Below, piece by piece: positions 1 through 9,511 of a stretch of 50,033 nt of DNA; position 1 is the first letter of the stretch; the number at the start of each line of letters is the position of its first letter. The position numbers and the translations under genes were made by a program. The notes beneath the pieces were generated by a model. That model was not told the DNA's origin. It ran no database searches and saw nothing but the letters and a program-made list of their open reading frames with translations. Location of the stretch: positions 1 to 50,033 of the forward strand of contig WQVZ01000004.1 in assembly GCA_009785595.1 (NCBI GenBank), in the 5' to 3' direction. Source of the stretch: Defluviitaleaceae bacterium (GTDB lineage: Bacteria > Bacillota > Clostridia > Lachnospirales > WRAX01).

Positions 1-1
1 A

Positions 2-394
2 GGCGGCCAAACCATTCGCGTGGCGGCGGCGTCCAGCCCCGCAAAAGCCAAAGAGCTCATTGACATGGTGCGCCGCGGCGAAAAAGACTATCACTTCATC
101 GAAGTAATGGGCTGTGCAGGCGGCTGCGTTGGCGGCGGCGGTCAACCCAATCAGCCGGGCTACCTCCACAACGAACTCAACATCCCCAAACTTCGCGCCA
201 GCGTGCTTTACAATATCGACAAAGACAGCACCGTTGGCCGCAAAGCCCACGAAAGCCCTGTGGTAAAAGAAATTTACGACACATACCTGGGCGAACCCGG
301 CAGCCACAAGGCCCACAAACTGCTGCACACATCCCACAAGGCCCGCAGCGTATATCCATCAGAAACCTTGGCCAAGTACGCAAACAAAGAATAA
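2..394 (+). CDS. [FeFe]-hydrogenase catalytic subunit, C-terminal fragment
   Basis: This is the 3' end of an iron-only hydrogenase; the reading frame is open to the window edge, so the start lies upstream. The fragment has the last H-cluster motif, EVMGCAGGCVGGGGQP (about residues 34-49), whose two cysteines are known H-cluster ligands in the family. It is followed by the small-subunit-like C-terminal domain ending in YLGEPGSHKAHKLLHTSHKAR. The enzyme reversibly reduces protons to H2 using ferredoxin or NAD(P)H. Without the N-terminal iron-sulfur domains it cannot be told whether this is monomeric HydA or the HydA/HndD subunit of an electron-bifurcating complex. A strong GC-rich hairpin follows 15 bases after the stop, so this is probably the last gene of its transcript. 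Confidence 0.88.
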   Translation, partial: GGQTIRVAAASSPAKAKELIDMVRRGEKDYHFIEVMGCAGGCVGGGGQPNQPGYLHNELNIPKLRASVLYNIDKDSTVGRKAHESPVVKEIYDTYLGEPGSHKAHKLLHTSHKARSVYPSETLAKYANKE

Positions 395-409
395 CCAACC
401 ATACTGTAA

Positions 410-430
410 GGGCGGCCGTCTCGGCCGCCC
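410..430 (+). terminator. hairpin after the hydrogenase gene
   Basis: GGGCGGCCG and CGGCCGCCC form a perfect 9-bp stem around a TCT loop, followed by ACTTTTG. Position and stem strength fit an intrinsic terminator, although the T run is short. It also resembles the GTAGGGGCG palindrome family of this window (flank GTAAGGGCGG), so it may be a family member recruited as a terminator. Confidence 0.6.
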
Positions 431-646
431 ACTTTTGTTCTTGCCACAATTACGAGGTGACTTCTATATAACAAAACAAAGGTGTGCCACCCATTGTGCC
501 GGAAGAATTAATCTACGGCACTGCAAAACAATGCCAAAGCAAAAGGCGACTGGGTTGGCGGCGTAAAACAACAGGCCACCCGGGAAACACGGGCGGCCAC
601 ATAGGGCCACACCTGCCATGGCGTTTGGCTTGCAACGGAGTGCTTG

Positions 647-673
647 GTAGGGGGCGATTGCCCTCGGTCGCCC
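647..673 (+). repeat. GTAGGGGCG-type palindromic element
   Basis: The element begins GTAGGGGGCGA and ends TCGCCC, with an imperfect inner stem. It matches the layout of the other palindromes in the window (fixed GTAGGGGCG left end, CGCCC right end, variable centre) and lies in non-coding DNA. Confidence 0.55.
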
Positions 674-742
674 GTTTAATTTGTCTTCAATAGGTCTTTA
701 TAAAAATCGCCACTTCATCCGGGCCTATGTTGATAAACATCA

Positions 743-1225
743 TTAATAAAAAACATAAAGGAAGTGTTCGTCGTCATTGGTTTTGATGAGAAAGGCGTTG
801 ATTGTTCTTGTAGAGCCGACCACGAAATACTGAAGTCTCCGTGTCATCCTGTCTCTCCAGCCTATTTCTGCGATGTTATCAACTTTTAAAGAGTTGGCGT
901 CAAATCTTCGCTGCATATGCTTAAATACTCCTAGAGAATCTTCGGCAAAAGTAGGCCAATAATTTTCATTAACAGAGAAATACCTTATCAAGCCATCATA
1001 CTCCTCTTGGCTTAACTTCAATTTCGCAAAAAACGGCTCTATCCCAGCAGAATTTATGCCAAATCTATACTCAACAATTTGTGCTGTTGATGGTATGTCA
1101 AGTCCAATAACCCTGCTGATATAGCTTCGCCTTAAAAACAGCGGCTGGAAGAAATACCCCAGTGCAATTATGAGTATTAAGGCTATTATCAAAATTATAA
1201 ACCATATGGATTTTCGCATAAGCAT
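743..1225 (-). CDS. small membrane-anchored protein of unknown function
   Basis: This is a 160-residue protein that I do not recognise. It has one strongly hydrophobic N-terminal segment (about residues 5-25, rich in Ile and Leu), then a soluble region with aromatic and charged residues. It is probably a single-pass protein facing outwards. The start was chosen at the ATG ten bases after GGAGG; a TTG three codons upstream is directly against the ribosome site and an ATG two codons later is too far away. It follows the large activator gene by 31 bases on the same strand and is probably co-transcribed, but nothing in its sequence links it to that enzyme. No cysteine lipobox is seen. Confidence 0.7.
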   Translation of the reverse strand: MLMRKSIWFIILIIALILIIALGYFFQPLFLRRSYISRVIGLDIPSTAQIVEYRFGINSAGIEPFFAKLKLSQEEYDGLIRYFSVNENYWPTFAEDSLGVFKHMQRRFDANSLKVDNIAEIGWRDRMTRRLQYFVVGSTRTINAFLIKTNDDEHFLYVFY

Positions 1226-1256
1226 AATAGTCAAACCTCCGTCTGCAAAATAGACA

Positions 1257-4200
1257 TCAGAATGTAATCATTTCTTTAGCTCCGGACTTCTCGGCCGCGC
1301 CAACCCCAAACGCACCATCCATATTACGCCGCGCCTGGGCCAGCATCAGCTTTATGCGGTTAAGTTGGTTAACCTCGCTGGCGCCGGGGTCATAGTCTAT
1401 GGCCACAATATTGGCCTGGGGGTATTGCCGCTTTAGCTCTTTTATCATGCCCTTGCCGGTGACGTGGTTGGGCAGGCAGGCAAAGGGCTGGGTGCAGATG
1501 ATATTAGGCGCACCGGCGTGTATCAACTCTATCATTTCGGCGGTCAAAAACCATCCTTCGCCGCTTTGGTTGCCTATGGACAGCATGGGCTTGGCCATTT
1601 CGGCCAGCTCACGTATGGGCTTAGGCCCATGGAAGCGACGGCTACGTTCCAGCGCGGCCACCATGTGCTTGCGGCTACGCTCTATGGCGGCATTTGCGGT
1701 GTTATATATGGTTTTGGCCAGGCGACTGCCGCCTAGGTGGTCGTGACGGAAGCCCGCGTTAAAGAACGTGTACAGAAAAAAGTCCAGCAAATCCGGCACA
1801 ACGGCCTCGGCGCCTTCGTTTTCTATTAGGCTCACAATATCATTGTTGGCCGTGGGATGATATTTCACCAAAATTTCCCCAACCACGCCTACCTTGGGTT
1901 TGGTAATGTCCAGCAGGGGCAAAGCGTCAAAATCCGCCACGATGTTATAGCAATTTTGCCTAAAAGATGCGGCATTGCCGGTATGTATGTCCATTTTGGC
2001 GGCTTCATACCATTTATCATGCAGGGCATTGGCACTGCTGTCCACCACCTCATAGGGCCGCGTGGCGTATAGCACCCGCATAAACAAATCCCCATAAATC
2101 AGGGCCTTTAGGGCTCTTTTAATGGTGCCCAGGTCATACCGCCAGCCCGGGTTTTTCTCCAACCCACCGGTGGACGCGGATATTACGGGCACATGGCCCA
2201 TTCCCGCCTTGCGCAGGGCGCGGCGTATAAAGCCCATATAATTGGACGCACGGCAACCGCCGCCGGTTTGGGTCATCACTGCGGATACATTATTAAGGTC
2301 GTATTTGTCTGATTGCAACGCCTTTAGCAACTGGCCCACCACAATTATGGCGGGATAACATGTGTCATTGTTTACGTATTTTAGACCTATATCTACGGCG
2401 TCTCTGTCCATTGCGGGCATCACATCCATATTATAACCCGCCGTGGCAAAGGCTTCCCGTACCAGGCCAAAATGCACCGGGGACATTTGTGGCATAAGTA
2501 TGGTATGCTTGGCTTTCATTTCCTTGGTAAACAGCGCACGGGTTGGGCGCGGCGCAGGCTTGTGGGGCATTATGCTCTTTTTTTTGCGCTCTTCCAGGGC
2601 GGCAAAAAGCGACCGTATGCGTATGCGGGCACTGCCTAGGTTGTTTACCTCGTCAATTTTAAGGCAGGTGTATATTTTGCCCGCTCTTTCAATGATATCT
2701 TGCACCTCGTCGGTTGTCACGGCATCCAGACCGCATCCAAAAGAATTAAGCTGCACAAGTTCCAAATTAGGATGCTCCGCCACATACTCCGCCGCCGCAT
2801 ACAGACGGGAATGATAAACCCACTGGTCTCGCACATTAAGCGGCCCCGCGGCATGGGCATTGGCCAGATGACTTACGGCGTCTTCCGTCAGCACATCTAT
2901 GCCGTATGCGGCAATCATTCCGGGTATGCCATGGTGTATCTCATCATCTACATGATACGGCCGCCCGGCCAACACAATGGCATATTTGCCGCTGCCTTCC
3001 AGGTTTTTCACTACTTCTTCACCTTTTTGACGGATATCAGCCTTTACCGCATCGGCCTCCGCCCAGGCGACATCAAAAGCTGTCCGCATTTCTGCGGCAG
3101 AAATGTTAGGAAACTCCGCACAAAGCTCTTTTAGCATAGATTTTTTGTCATCAAGACTAATAAACGGATTACGATAGTTTATATCAAGCGTCCGCAATTC
3201 GTCCACATTCACCCTAATATTTTCGGGATAGCTAACCACAATGGGACAGTTAAAGCAGTCGGCGGCCTGGTCGTATTCCCGCTGTTCGTATACCACACTG
3301 GGGTAAAATATCATGTCCACACCGGCATTGATAAGCTCCGTCACATGGCCGTGTACCATCTTTGCCGGATAACATACCGACTCCGATGGCATGGATTCCA
3401 GCCCCTTCTCATACACCGCCCGTGATGACTTTGGCGACAGCACCACCCGATAACCCAGATGGGTAAAGAATGTATGCCAAAATGGGTAATTTTCGTATGT
3501 ATTAAGTCCGCGCACCAGGCCCACTGTGCCGCGTGGGGCATCTTCCGGCGGCAGAGGCGCATAATCAAAAATTCTATTATACTTGTATTCATACAAATTT
3601 TGGCCTTTGGCGGCCGTATTTTCATTGCCGGTGGGTCTTTCGCAACGATTACCAGAAACAAATCTCCTGTCGCCGGTAAATTTGCTTATAGTTAACAAGC
3701 AGTTGTTTTCACATAGGCGGCACCTGGTCATGGTGGACTTTATTTCAAGCTCGTCCAGCTCTTCCGGTCCCAACAATCCACTCTGACCTCTGACCTCTGA
3801 CCTCTGGCCTCTGGCCACCAACGCCGCCCCAAAAGCCCCCATTAACCCTGCAATATCCGGCCTTATAGCCTCGCGCTCTGCAATCATCTCAAAGGTACGC
3901 AGCACCGCATCATTATAAAAAGTACCCCCCTGCACCACAATTTTCGCACCCATCTCCGCCGGGTCGGTTATTTTTATTACCTTGTGCAGGGCGTTTTTTA
4001 TAACCGCATAGGACAGCCCGGCAGAAATATCCGCCACCTGTGCCCCCTCTTTTTGGGCCTGCTTTACCCGGCTGTTCATAAATACCGTACAGCGGCTGCC
4101 CAAATCAATGGGATTTTGGGCAAACAGGGCAATTTGGGCAAAATCCGGCACGTCCATGTTAAGAGAGCGGGCAAAAGTCTCGATAAAAGAGCCACAGCCC

Positions 4201-5534
4201 GCCGAACATGCCTCATTAAGCAACACATTATCAATAACACCATTTTTTATGCGTATACATTTCATGTCCTGGCCGCCAATGTCCAATATAAAGTCCACAT
4301 CAGGCTCAAAAAACGCCGCCGCCTTGTAATGGGCCACGGTCTCAATTTCGCCTATGTCAATATTAAGTGCCGCCTTGGCCAGGGCTTCGCCATAGCCCGT
4401 TACACAAGAACCCGCAATGACAACACCATCCGGCAGGGTCTGATAAATCTCTTTTAGGGCGGCGATGATGACAGAAAGAGGGCTGCCCATGTTGCCGGAA
4501 TAATAGGAGTGGAGCAATTCGCCGTCTTGGCTGATAACAGCCAGTTTTGTGGTGGTAGACCCGGCGTCAATGCCTATGTATACCCTGCCCTGATATGTGG
4601 CTAAATCCCGCCGCGGCAATACCGCCTTGGCATGGCGGGCGATAAAATGGTCAAGCTCATTCTGGCCTTCAAACAGCCGCGGCAAGCGGGCAATTTCATG
4701 AGTTATAGTTTTGTTATGTTTGATATTATGCGCCAGCCGCCCAAAGGTGTATTCTTCGTCACCGGCGGCAAAGGCCGCCCCCATGGCAGCAAAAAGATGT
4801 GAATTTTCCGGCACAATGATATTTTCCGGAGCCAAGTTAAGGGTTTCGACAAAACGCTGGCGCAATTGGGGCAAAAAGTGCAATGGACCGCCTAAAAATG
4901 CCACATTACCCCGTATGGGCTTGCCTTGGGCCAGACCGGATATGGTTTGGCTAACAACCGCCTGAAATATAGACGCAGCCAGATCTTCTCGTGCCGCGCC
5001 CTCGTTTATCAGCGGCTGAATATCACTTTTAGCAAAAACGCCGCAGCGGGCGGCAATGGGGTGTATGGCCTGATGGTTTGCGGCCAGGTTGTTAAGGCCC
5101 AAGGCGTCGGTTTGTAGCAGGGTAGCCATTTGATCAATAAAAGACCCGGTGCCCCCGGCGCATATGCCATTCATGCGCTGTTCTATGCCCCCGGCAAAAT
5201 ATATAATTTTTGCGTCTTCGCCGCCTATTTCTATGGCAACATCGGTGGTTGGGGCCACTACTTCCACAGTGCGGGCTGCGGCAACAACTTCCTGTATAAA
5301 TGGCACGCCAATCCATTGGGAAATAGTAAGGCCACCGCTGCCGGTTATTTGGGCAGAAAAACAAGCGTCACCAAACTCTGCCACACCAATTTCAAACAGG
5401 CCTTCCAAGGTATCTTGTATGTTAGAGAAATGCCGTTCGTATCTGCCAAAAAGTATGCGGCCGCTTTCGTCCACCAGGGCCAACTTAACCGTTGTAGAGC
5501 CTATATCTATGCCTAATCTAAGCCTTTGCGCCAT
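1257..5534 (-). CDS. giant 2-hydroxyacyl-CoA dehydratase activator fusion protein
   Basis: This 1425-residue protein belongs to the BadF/HgdC family of ATP-dependent activators of 2-hydroxyacyl-CoA dehydratases. Two ASKHA ATPase domains are visible. The first (about 7-260) has [10 protein letters not shown] and CAGGTGSF with Cys125. The second (about 318-575) has [10 protein letters not shown] and [10 protein letters not shown] with Cys443 and Cys447, which should bind the bridging [4Fe-4S] cluster. A Cys motif follows (C605, C608, C612), then a DUF2229-type region and a C-terminal HgdB-like region (from about 1020). The same architecture is common in anaerobes, where the true substrate is usually unknown. 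The linker at 574-585 is encoded by a heptanucleotide tandem repeat. The ATG has AAGGAG seven bases upstream. No separate dehydratase subunits are nearby, so the protein may act alone. Confidence 0.9.
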   Translation of the reverse strand: MAQRLRLGIDIGSTTVKLALVDESGRILFGRYERHFSNIQDTLEGLFEIGVAEFGDACFSAQITGSGGLTISQWIGVPFIQEVVAAARTVEVVAPTTDVAIEIGGEDAKIIYFAGGIEQRMNGICAGGTGSFIDQMATLLQTDALGLNNLAANHQAIHPIAARCGVFAKSDIQPLINEGAAREDLAASIFQAVVSQTISGLAQGKPIRGNVAFLGGPLHFLPQLRQRFVETLNLAPENIIVPENSHLFAAMGAAFAAGDEEYTFGRLAHNIKHNKTITHEIARLPRLFEGQNELDHFIARHAKAVLPRRDLATYQGRVYIGIDAGSTTTKLAVISQDGELLHSYYSGNMGSPLSVIIAALKEIYQTLPDGVVIAGSCVTGYGEALAKAALNIDIGEIETVAHYKAAAFFEPDVDFILDIGGQDMKCIRIKNGVIDNVLLNEACSAGCGSFIETFARSLNMDVPDFAQIALFAQNPIDLGSRCTVFMNSRVKQAQKEGAQVADISAGLSYAVIKNALHKVIKITDPAEMGAKIVVQGGTFYNDAVLRTFEMIAEREAIRPDIAGLMGAFGAALVARGQRSEVRGQSGLLGPEELDELEIKSTMTRCRLCENNCLLTISKFTGDRRFVSGNRCERPTGNENTAAKGQNLYEYKYNRIFDYAPLPPEDAPRGTVGLVRGLNTYENYPFWHTFFTHLGYRVVLSPKSSRAVYEKGLESMPSESVCYPAKMVHGHVTELINAGVDMIFYPSVVYEQREYDQAADCFNCPIVVSYPENIRVNVDELRTLDINYRNPFISLDDKKSMLKELCAEFPNISAAEMRTAFDVAWAEADAVKADIRQKGEEVVKNLEGSGKYAIVLAGRPYHVDDEIHHGIPGMIAAYGIDVLTEDAVSHLANAHAAGPLNVRDQWVYHSRLYAAAEYVAEHPNLELVQLNSFGCGLDAVTTDEVQDIIERAGKIYTCLKIDEVNNLGSARIRIRSLFAALEERKKKSIMPHKPAPRPTRALFTKEMKAKHTILMPQMSPVHFGLVREAFATAGYNMDVMPAMDRDAVDIGLKYVNNDTCYPAIIVVGQLLKALQSDKYDLNNVSAVMTQTGGGCRASNYMGFIRRALRKAGMGHVPVISASTGGLEKNPGWRYDLGTIKRALKALIYGDLFMRVLYATRPYEVVDSSANALHDKWYEAAKMDIHTGNAASFRQNCYNIVADFDALPLLDITKPKVGVVGEILVKYHPTANNDIVSLIENEGAEAVVPDLLDFFLYTFFNAGFRHDHLGGSRLAKTIYNTANAAIERSRKHMVAALERSRRFHGPKPIRELAEMAKPMLSIGNQSGEGWFLTAEMIELIHAGAPNIICTQPFACLPNHVTGKGMIKELKRQYPQANIVAIDYDPGASEVNQLNRIKLMLAQARRNMDGAFGVGAAEKSGAKEMITF
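3781..3815. repeat. heptanucleotide tandem repeat inside the activator gene
   Basis: Five successive 7-base units, three CTCTGAC and two CTCTGGC, lie inside the activator coding region. On the coding strand they encode the Arg-, Gly-, Gln- and Ser-rich linker [10 protein letters not shown] between the second ATPase domain and the Cys motif. Seven is not a multiple of three, so gain or loss of one unit would shift the frame. Confidence 0.9.
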
Positions 5535-5565
5535 GCTTTTGCTCCTTCGCGCTTTATATATAGTG

Positions 5566-5626
5566 CCGGTTAAAACCGGTTAAAATCTCCAGTTGAAAAC
5601 TGGTTGAATCTATGACTGAAAGTCAT
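5566..5626 (-). promoter_or_regulatory. three short hairpins in the activator leader
   Basis: Three separate perfect inverted repeats lie between the promoter and the ribosome site of the activator gene: 5612-5626 (ATGACT, TTC loop, AGTCAT as read in the transcript), 5589-5603 (CCAGTT, TTC loop, AACTGG) and 5566-5579 (CCGGTT, TT, AACCGG). They are about ten bases apart and similar in size. None is followed by a long T run, so they are not ordinary terminators. A role in mRNA stability or protein binding is inference. Confidence 0.55.
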
Positions 5627-5642
5627 TGTTTCATCATCTGAC

Positions 5643-5671
5643 ATTTTATCAAATTTTTCGCACAAAGTAAA
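5643..5671 (-). promoter_or_regulatory. candidate sigma-A promoter of the activator gene
   Basis: Read on the minus strand, a TTTACT -35 box (5666-5671) and a TAAAAT -10 box (5643-5648) are separated by exactly 17 bases. The gene start is about 110 bases downstream. The -10 is close to consensus and the -35 matches at four of six positions. Confidence 0.5.
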
Positions 5672-5718
5672 GGGGCAGACATTTCCACTTATAGCCGTTC
5701 AACTTTAAAAGCAACATA

Positions 5719-5777
5719 AAAAATGTGGACAGCCCGGTTGTGTGGAAACGCAGTCAACCCAGCCACTCCACATTTTT
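5719..5777. terminator. long inverted repeat between recX and the activator gene
   Basis: Perfect 11-base arms AAAAATGTGGA (5719-5729) and TCCACATTTTT (5767-5777) enclose 37 bases. In either direction the structure ends in a T run, so it could be a bidirectional or backup terminator behind recX, upstream of the activator promoter. The long loop makes it weaker than the hairpin at 5808-5834. Confidence 0.45.
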
Positions 5778-5807
5778 GTGTAATGCAGAGTATGCCATAA
5801 AACAAAA

Positions 5808-5834
5808 GCCCGCTTAGTGACCATCCAAGCGGGC
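5808..5834 (-). terminator. intrinsic terminator of the ftsK-recX operon
   Basis: Read on the minus strand, GCCCGCTT pairs with AAGCGGGC and is followed by TTTTGTTTT. The hairpin overlaps the recX stop codon, whose TAA lies in its 3' half. It marks the end of the seven-gene operon. Confidence 0.85.
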
Positions 5835-6476
5835 TTGCTGTTCATTTATGGCAGTTTTTATTACACCAAAGGAGAAACCCCGCCGGGCCAAAAAAGCCGT
5901 TAGGCGGGCCAGTTCCTTTTGGTCGTTTAATATGGCCTGCGCATCTTTGTTGCGCAACTTTTTTTCTATGGCCCGCGTAGCGGCGGCCTGCTCTGTTTCG
6001 GCTTCCGTGCCGTCTTCCGCAAAAGCCCGGCCATATGCGGCCATAATATCCTCTTTGGCCACGCCTTTCTGAAAAAGCTCGGTTATTATGCGCCTTTTAC
6101 CATAATTGGCCAGGCTGGATTTTTGCTGGATAAACAAGGCGGCAAAATTGACATCATCAAGATAACCGCCGTCGGTCAGCAGTTTTAATACTCGTTGTAT
6201 GCTCGCTTCGGAATACTGCCCCGCAACCAGCTTGCCCTGTACCTCTTTAGTGCTGCGGGGCCTGTGGGCCAAATATCGCACGGCTACATCCCGGGCCTTG
6301 GCGTAATCCAGCTCGTCCTGTAATTTTTCATACAAATCATGCCTAATTTCTGTGCCAACGGCCAATTTGTGATAAAGCAGGTCTGTGCCGTTTATGGCAA
6401 AGGCAAACTGACCATCAATGAATATATTGTATCGGTCTGGGTTTTTATTTTGTCTGGTTATTTCAGTGATTATCAT
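5814..6476 (-). CDS. recX: regulatory protein RecX
   Basis: RecX is a small helical repeat protein that binds the RecA filament and modulates recombinase activity. The 220-residue product has the family pattern: an N-terminal region followed by three-helix repeats with the ARDVAVRYLAHRPRSTKEV and GYLDDVNFAALFIQQ segments. The length fits Firmicute RecX. The ATG follows GGAGG by six bases. It lies 41 bases behind recA on the same strand, the arrangement usual for this pair, and its stop codon is inside the operon terminator. Confidence 0.93.
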   Translation of the reverse strand: MIITEITRQNKNPDRYNIFIDGQFAFAINGTDLLYHKLAVGTEIRHDLYEKLQDELDYAKARDVAVRYLAHRPRSTKEVQGKLVAGQYSEASIQRVLKLLTDGGYLDDVNFAALFIQQKSSLANYGKRRIITELFQKGVAKEDIMAAYGRAFAEDGTEAETEQAAATRAIEKKLRNKDAQAILNDQKELARLTAFLARRGFSFGVIKTAINEQQARLDGH

Positions 6477-6517
6477 ATCACGCCTCCGAGCTTAGTCGGA
6501 ACTTCAGCCGGCATGTT

Positions 6518-7687
6518 TTATTCCTCGTCCCCTTCGTCCACCAGACCCAGCTCTTGAATAATGCTGTCTATTTCGGCTTCGTCCAGCTCTATTTTACCGA
6601 TGGGCTCATCGTCTTTGGTCTTCTTGGAGGACTTTTTGGCGGCTGGTTTCTTTTTAGCGTCTTCTTCCGCTGGGGCGGCGGGCTGCGCGGTTTTGCTCGT
6701 CAGACCAAAATGATTGCGTACAGCTTCCTCAATTTCTGCCACAAGTTCCGGCCGGTCGGCCAGGGTGGCTTTTACGTTCTCGCGCCCTTGACCCAGGCGG
6801 TCTTCTTTGTAAGAAAACCACGAGCCGGATTTGTTAACCACGCCAATTTCCGCCGCCAAATCCAGCACATCGCCCACCTTAGATATGCCCTGGCCAAATA
6901 TGATGTCAAATTCGCAGGTTTTAAAGGGCGGCGCAACCTTGTTTTTTACAACCTTCATTTTGGTACGATTGCCTAAAATTTTGTCGCCCTGCTTTATGGC
7001 TTCACCCTTGCGGATGTCCAGGCGCACGGAAGAATAAAACTTAAGCGCGCGGCCGCCGGTGGTGGTTTCCGGGTTGCCAAACATCACGCCTATTTTTTCA
7101 CGTAGTTGGTTCGTAAATATAATCATACAATTGTTTTTAGAACACACAGCAGTAAGTTTACGCAGAGCCTGGCTCATAAGGCGGGCGTGCAGACCCATGT
7201 GACTGTCTCCCATATCACCTTCAATTTCAGCCCGCGGTACCAATGCGGCCACAGAATCTATTACAATAACATCAATCGCGCCGGAACGCACCATTTCGTC
7301 GGCAATGTCCAAGGCTTGTTCGCCATCATCGGGTTGCGATACATACAGTTCATCAATATTAACGCCCAAATTACGGGCGTACACCGGATCAAGAGCATGT
7401 TCCGCATCAATAAAAGCCACAATGCCGCCTTGTTTCTGTGCTTCGGCTATCAGGTGCAGGGTGACGGTGGTTTTGCCGGAAGATTCCGGCCCATAAATCT
7501 CAATAATACGGCCTTTTGGGAAGCCGCCTATGCCCAAGGCGATGTCCAGAGACAGACTGCCCGAAGGTATGTAGTCGATTTTCAGGTCTTTAATCTGCTC
7601 GCCCATTTTCATGACGCTGCCCTTACCAAAGTCCTTTTCTATTTTAGCCAGGGCGGTACTCAGGGCCTTTTGCTTGTCTTCGTTCAT
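6518..7687 (-). CDS. recA: recombinase RecA
   Basis: RecA forms the ATP-dependent filament on single-stranded DNA for homologous recombination and triggers LexA self-cleavage. The 389-residue protein has Walker A GPESSGKT at 66-73, the EHALDPVYA segment, Walker B with [12 protein letters not shown], loop regions including [22 protein letters not shown], and a Lys/Glu-rich acidic C-terminal tail longer than in many species. AAGGAGAG precedes the ATG. It follows cinA by 19 bases. No obvious LexA/SOS box was found directly upstream, as expected if transcription comes mainly from further upstream in the operon. Confidence 0.98.
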   Translation of the reverse strand: MNEDKQKALSTALAKIEKDFGKGSVMKMGEQIKDLKIDYIPSGSLSLDIALGIGGFPKGRIIEIYGPESSGKTTVTLHLIAEAQKQGGIVAFIDAEHALDPVYARNLGVNIDELYVSQPDDGEQALDIADEMVRSGAIDVIVIDSVAALVPRAEIEGDMGDSHMGLHARLMSQALRKLTAVCSKNNCMIIFTNQLREKIGVMFGNPETTTGGRALKFYSSVRLDIRKGEAIKQGDKILGNRTKMKVVKNKVAPPFKTCEFDIIFGQGISKVGDVLDLAAEIGVVNKSGSWFSYKEDRLGQGRENVKATLADRPELVAEIEEAVRNHFGLTSKTAQPAAPAEEDAKKKPAAKKSSKKTKDDEPIGKIELDEAEIDSIIQELGLVDEGDEE

Positions 7688-7706
7688 AAGTTAACTCTCC
7701 TTCGCA

Positions 7707-8948
7707 TCATATATTTGATAATTCTTTGCGTATCATATCCAGGGCATGAGACACAGCCCGCTGGCGTATACGCTGACGGTTGCCGAAAAGCCGCAATTCC
7801 TTGGCCTGGCAACGGCCATTAAACCACAGTCCGATATACGTCAGGCCCACGGGCTTTTGCGCCGTGCCGCCGTCCGGGCCGGCAATGCCGGTGGTGCTTA
7901 TGGCAATATTTGCTCCCGCAGTTTTTGCGGCACCTGCGGCCATTTCCTCTGCCACTTGGGGGCTGACGGCACCATATTTACGTAAAGTATCCGGCAAAAC
8001 GCCCAGCGAGCGGGTTTTGGCTTCATTAGAATATGTCACAACACCCTCGTTAAACACAGCGGAAGCACCGGGAACATCAACGATAGCACCGGCCAGCTGG
8101 CCGCCGGTAATGGACTCGGCAATGGCTAGGGTAAGGCCGCGTTGCTTTAGTAATTCCACCACAGTGCCAGCCAGCGTGGCGTCATCTTCGCCGTAAATAT
8201 AGTCCCCAAGACGCTGATACAACAGGTTGGCAACGGGGTCGATAAGAGCCCTAGCGGCGGCTTGATCGGCGGCTTTGGCACTAATGCGCAAAATAGTTTC
8301 GCCAGGGCGGCCGGTGGCGTATGGGGCCACGGTCGGGTTTGACTGTTCGGCTAAAATATCCGCCACACGCTGCTCCATGGCGGATTCGCCAATGCCAACC
8401 ATGTGCAGTGTGCGGGAAAAAAGTATGCCGGTGGAAAATTGGGCCAAAAAATCCGAAATATGGTGACTGTACATGGCTTTCATCTCACCTGGCGGGCCGG
8501 GGAGAAGTATGCAAATTTTGCCGTTGGCTTCTATAATACAGCCCGGTGCGGTGCCGGCGAAGTTATCCAGAATTTTGGCACCGGTGGGGAAAATGGCCTG
8601 CTTACGGTTATTTTCTGTCATTTTTTGGCCTATACGTGCAAAAAAGGCAGCAATATTGGCCAGAGAATTGTCGTCAAGCTCCATATCCAAGCCAAAATAG
8701 GCCGCCGCGGCTTCTTTAGTAATATCATCAGCCGTGGGGCCCAGGCCGCCGGTGGTTATCACCAGGTCACAACGGGCAAAAGCCTCGCTGTAAGCGGATT
8801 TTAGGCGGGTCATATTATCGCCCACAACAGTATGGCGATATACATTTATTCCCAGCGACGCCAGCTCCTGGGAGAGGAATGCCGCATTGGTGTTAATGGT
8901 GTCGCCCAGCAGCAATTCCGTGCCAACAGCGATTATTTCAGCATTCAA
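7707..8948 (-). CDS. cinA: CinA-family nicotinamide-nucleotide amidase
   Basis: The 413-residue protein has both CinA domains: an N-terminal MoCF/MoaB-like domain (about 1-170, with AVGTELLLGDTINTNAAFLS and TTGGLGPTADD), and a C-terminal amidase domain (about 255-410, with AESITGGQLAG and STTGIAGPDGGT). The C-terminal domain hydrolyses nicotinamide mononucleotide to recycle NAD precursors; the N-terminal domain may hydrolyse ADP-ribose. The name reflects competence and damage induction in other Firmicutes. The ATG overlaps the pgsA stop by four bases, so translation is coupled. Confidence 0.95.
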   Translation of the reverse strand: MNAEIIAVGTELLLGDTINTNAAFLSQELASLGINVYRHTVVGDNMTRLKSAYSEAFARCDLVITTGGLGPTADDITKEAAAAYFGLDMELDDNSLANIAAFFARIGQKMTENNRKQAIFPTGAKILDNFAGTAPGCIIEANGKICILLPGPPGEMKAMYSHHISDFLAQFSTGILFSRTLHMVGIGESAMEQRVADILAEQSNPTVAPYATGRPGETILRISAKAADQAAARALIDPVANLLYQRLGDYIYGEDDATLAGTVVELLKQRGLTLAIAESITGGQLAGAIVDVPGASAVFNEGVVTYSNEAKTRSLGVLPDTLRKYGAVSPQVAEEMAAGAAKTAGANIAISTTGIAGPDGGTAQKPVGLTYIGLWFNGRCQAKELRLFGNRQRIRQRAVSHALDMIRKELSNI

Positions 8949-9511
8949 GAAGCCAGCTCCTTTTCAAACAGGGCACGATTATGCCATATATAGTCAATGG
9001 CGGAAATTATTGTCAAAACCACAGCGGCATAAATCAAAATTTGGCTGATTATGTCAAAAGCGGAGTGGGGGAGATTGAACAAAACTGTTGGTATCATTAT
9101 CATTTGTGCCACGGTTTTTATTTTGCCCCAAATACCCGCGGCTATAACGATATTTTTCTTGGCGGCCACCATGCGTACCCCAGCAATGATGAATTCGCGC
9201 GACTCTATAAGTATCAAAATCCATGGACTGATGTCACCCAGCACCACCATGTACACCATTGCGGCCATCACCAGTATTTTATCGGCCAAGGGGTCCATAA
9301 ATTTGCCGAAGTCGGTGATAAGACCCATTTTGCGGGCCAAATAACCGTCCAGCCAGTCGGTGGCGGCAGCCAGGATAAAAATGGCGGCGGCGATGTAACG
9401 GGCGGTTTGTAGGGACGGACCAAAATCGGCAGCCATACCCAGCTGCAAAACAACAACCATTATGGGTATCATGGCTATTCGGGCCAGTGTAAGTTTATTT
9501 GGCAGGTTCAT
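8945..9511 (-). CDS. pgsA: CDP-diacylglycerol-glycerol-3-phosphate 3-phosphatidyltransferase
   Basis: PgsA makes phosphatidylglycerophosphate, the committed step to phosphatidylglycerol and cardiolipin, in the cytoplasmic membrane. The 188-residue protein is highly hydrophobic and carries the complete CDP-alcohol phosphotransferase motif (D52, D55-G56, A59-R60, G69, D73, D77), whose aspartates bind the metal ions. The ATG has AGGAGA upstream. Its start overlaps the rimO stop and its stop overlaps the cinA start, four bases each, inside one tight operon. Confidence 0.96.
   Translation of the reverse strand: MNLPNKLTLARIAMIPIMVVVLQLGMAADFGPSLQTARYIAAAIFILAAATDWLDGYLARKMGLITDFGKFMDPLADKILVMAAMVYMVVLGDISPWILILIESREFIIAGVRMVAAKKNIVIAAGIWGKIKTVAQMIMIPTVLFNLPHSAFDIISQILIYAAVVLTIISAIDYIWHNRALFEKELAS

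Larger units (their letters stand above)
395..742. other. intergenic stretch without a convincing gene
   Basis: This gap lies between the hydrogenase stop and the convergent small membrane protein gene. It holds a perfect GC hairpin at 410-430 and a GTAGGGGGCGA...TCGCCC palindrome at 647-673. A 69-codon open frame at 484-693 has no ribosome site and a composition unlike a protein (many Arg, Gly and Trp), so it is not called. Other GGCCACCC/GGGCGGCC segments around 570-600 may be decayed copies of the palindrome family. Confidence 0.6.

Noticed and set aside
484-693. 69-codon open frame after the hydrogenase gene
   Set aside because: No ribosome site, no family similarity, and a composition dominated by GC-rich repeat sequence; part of it is a palindrome element.
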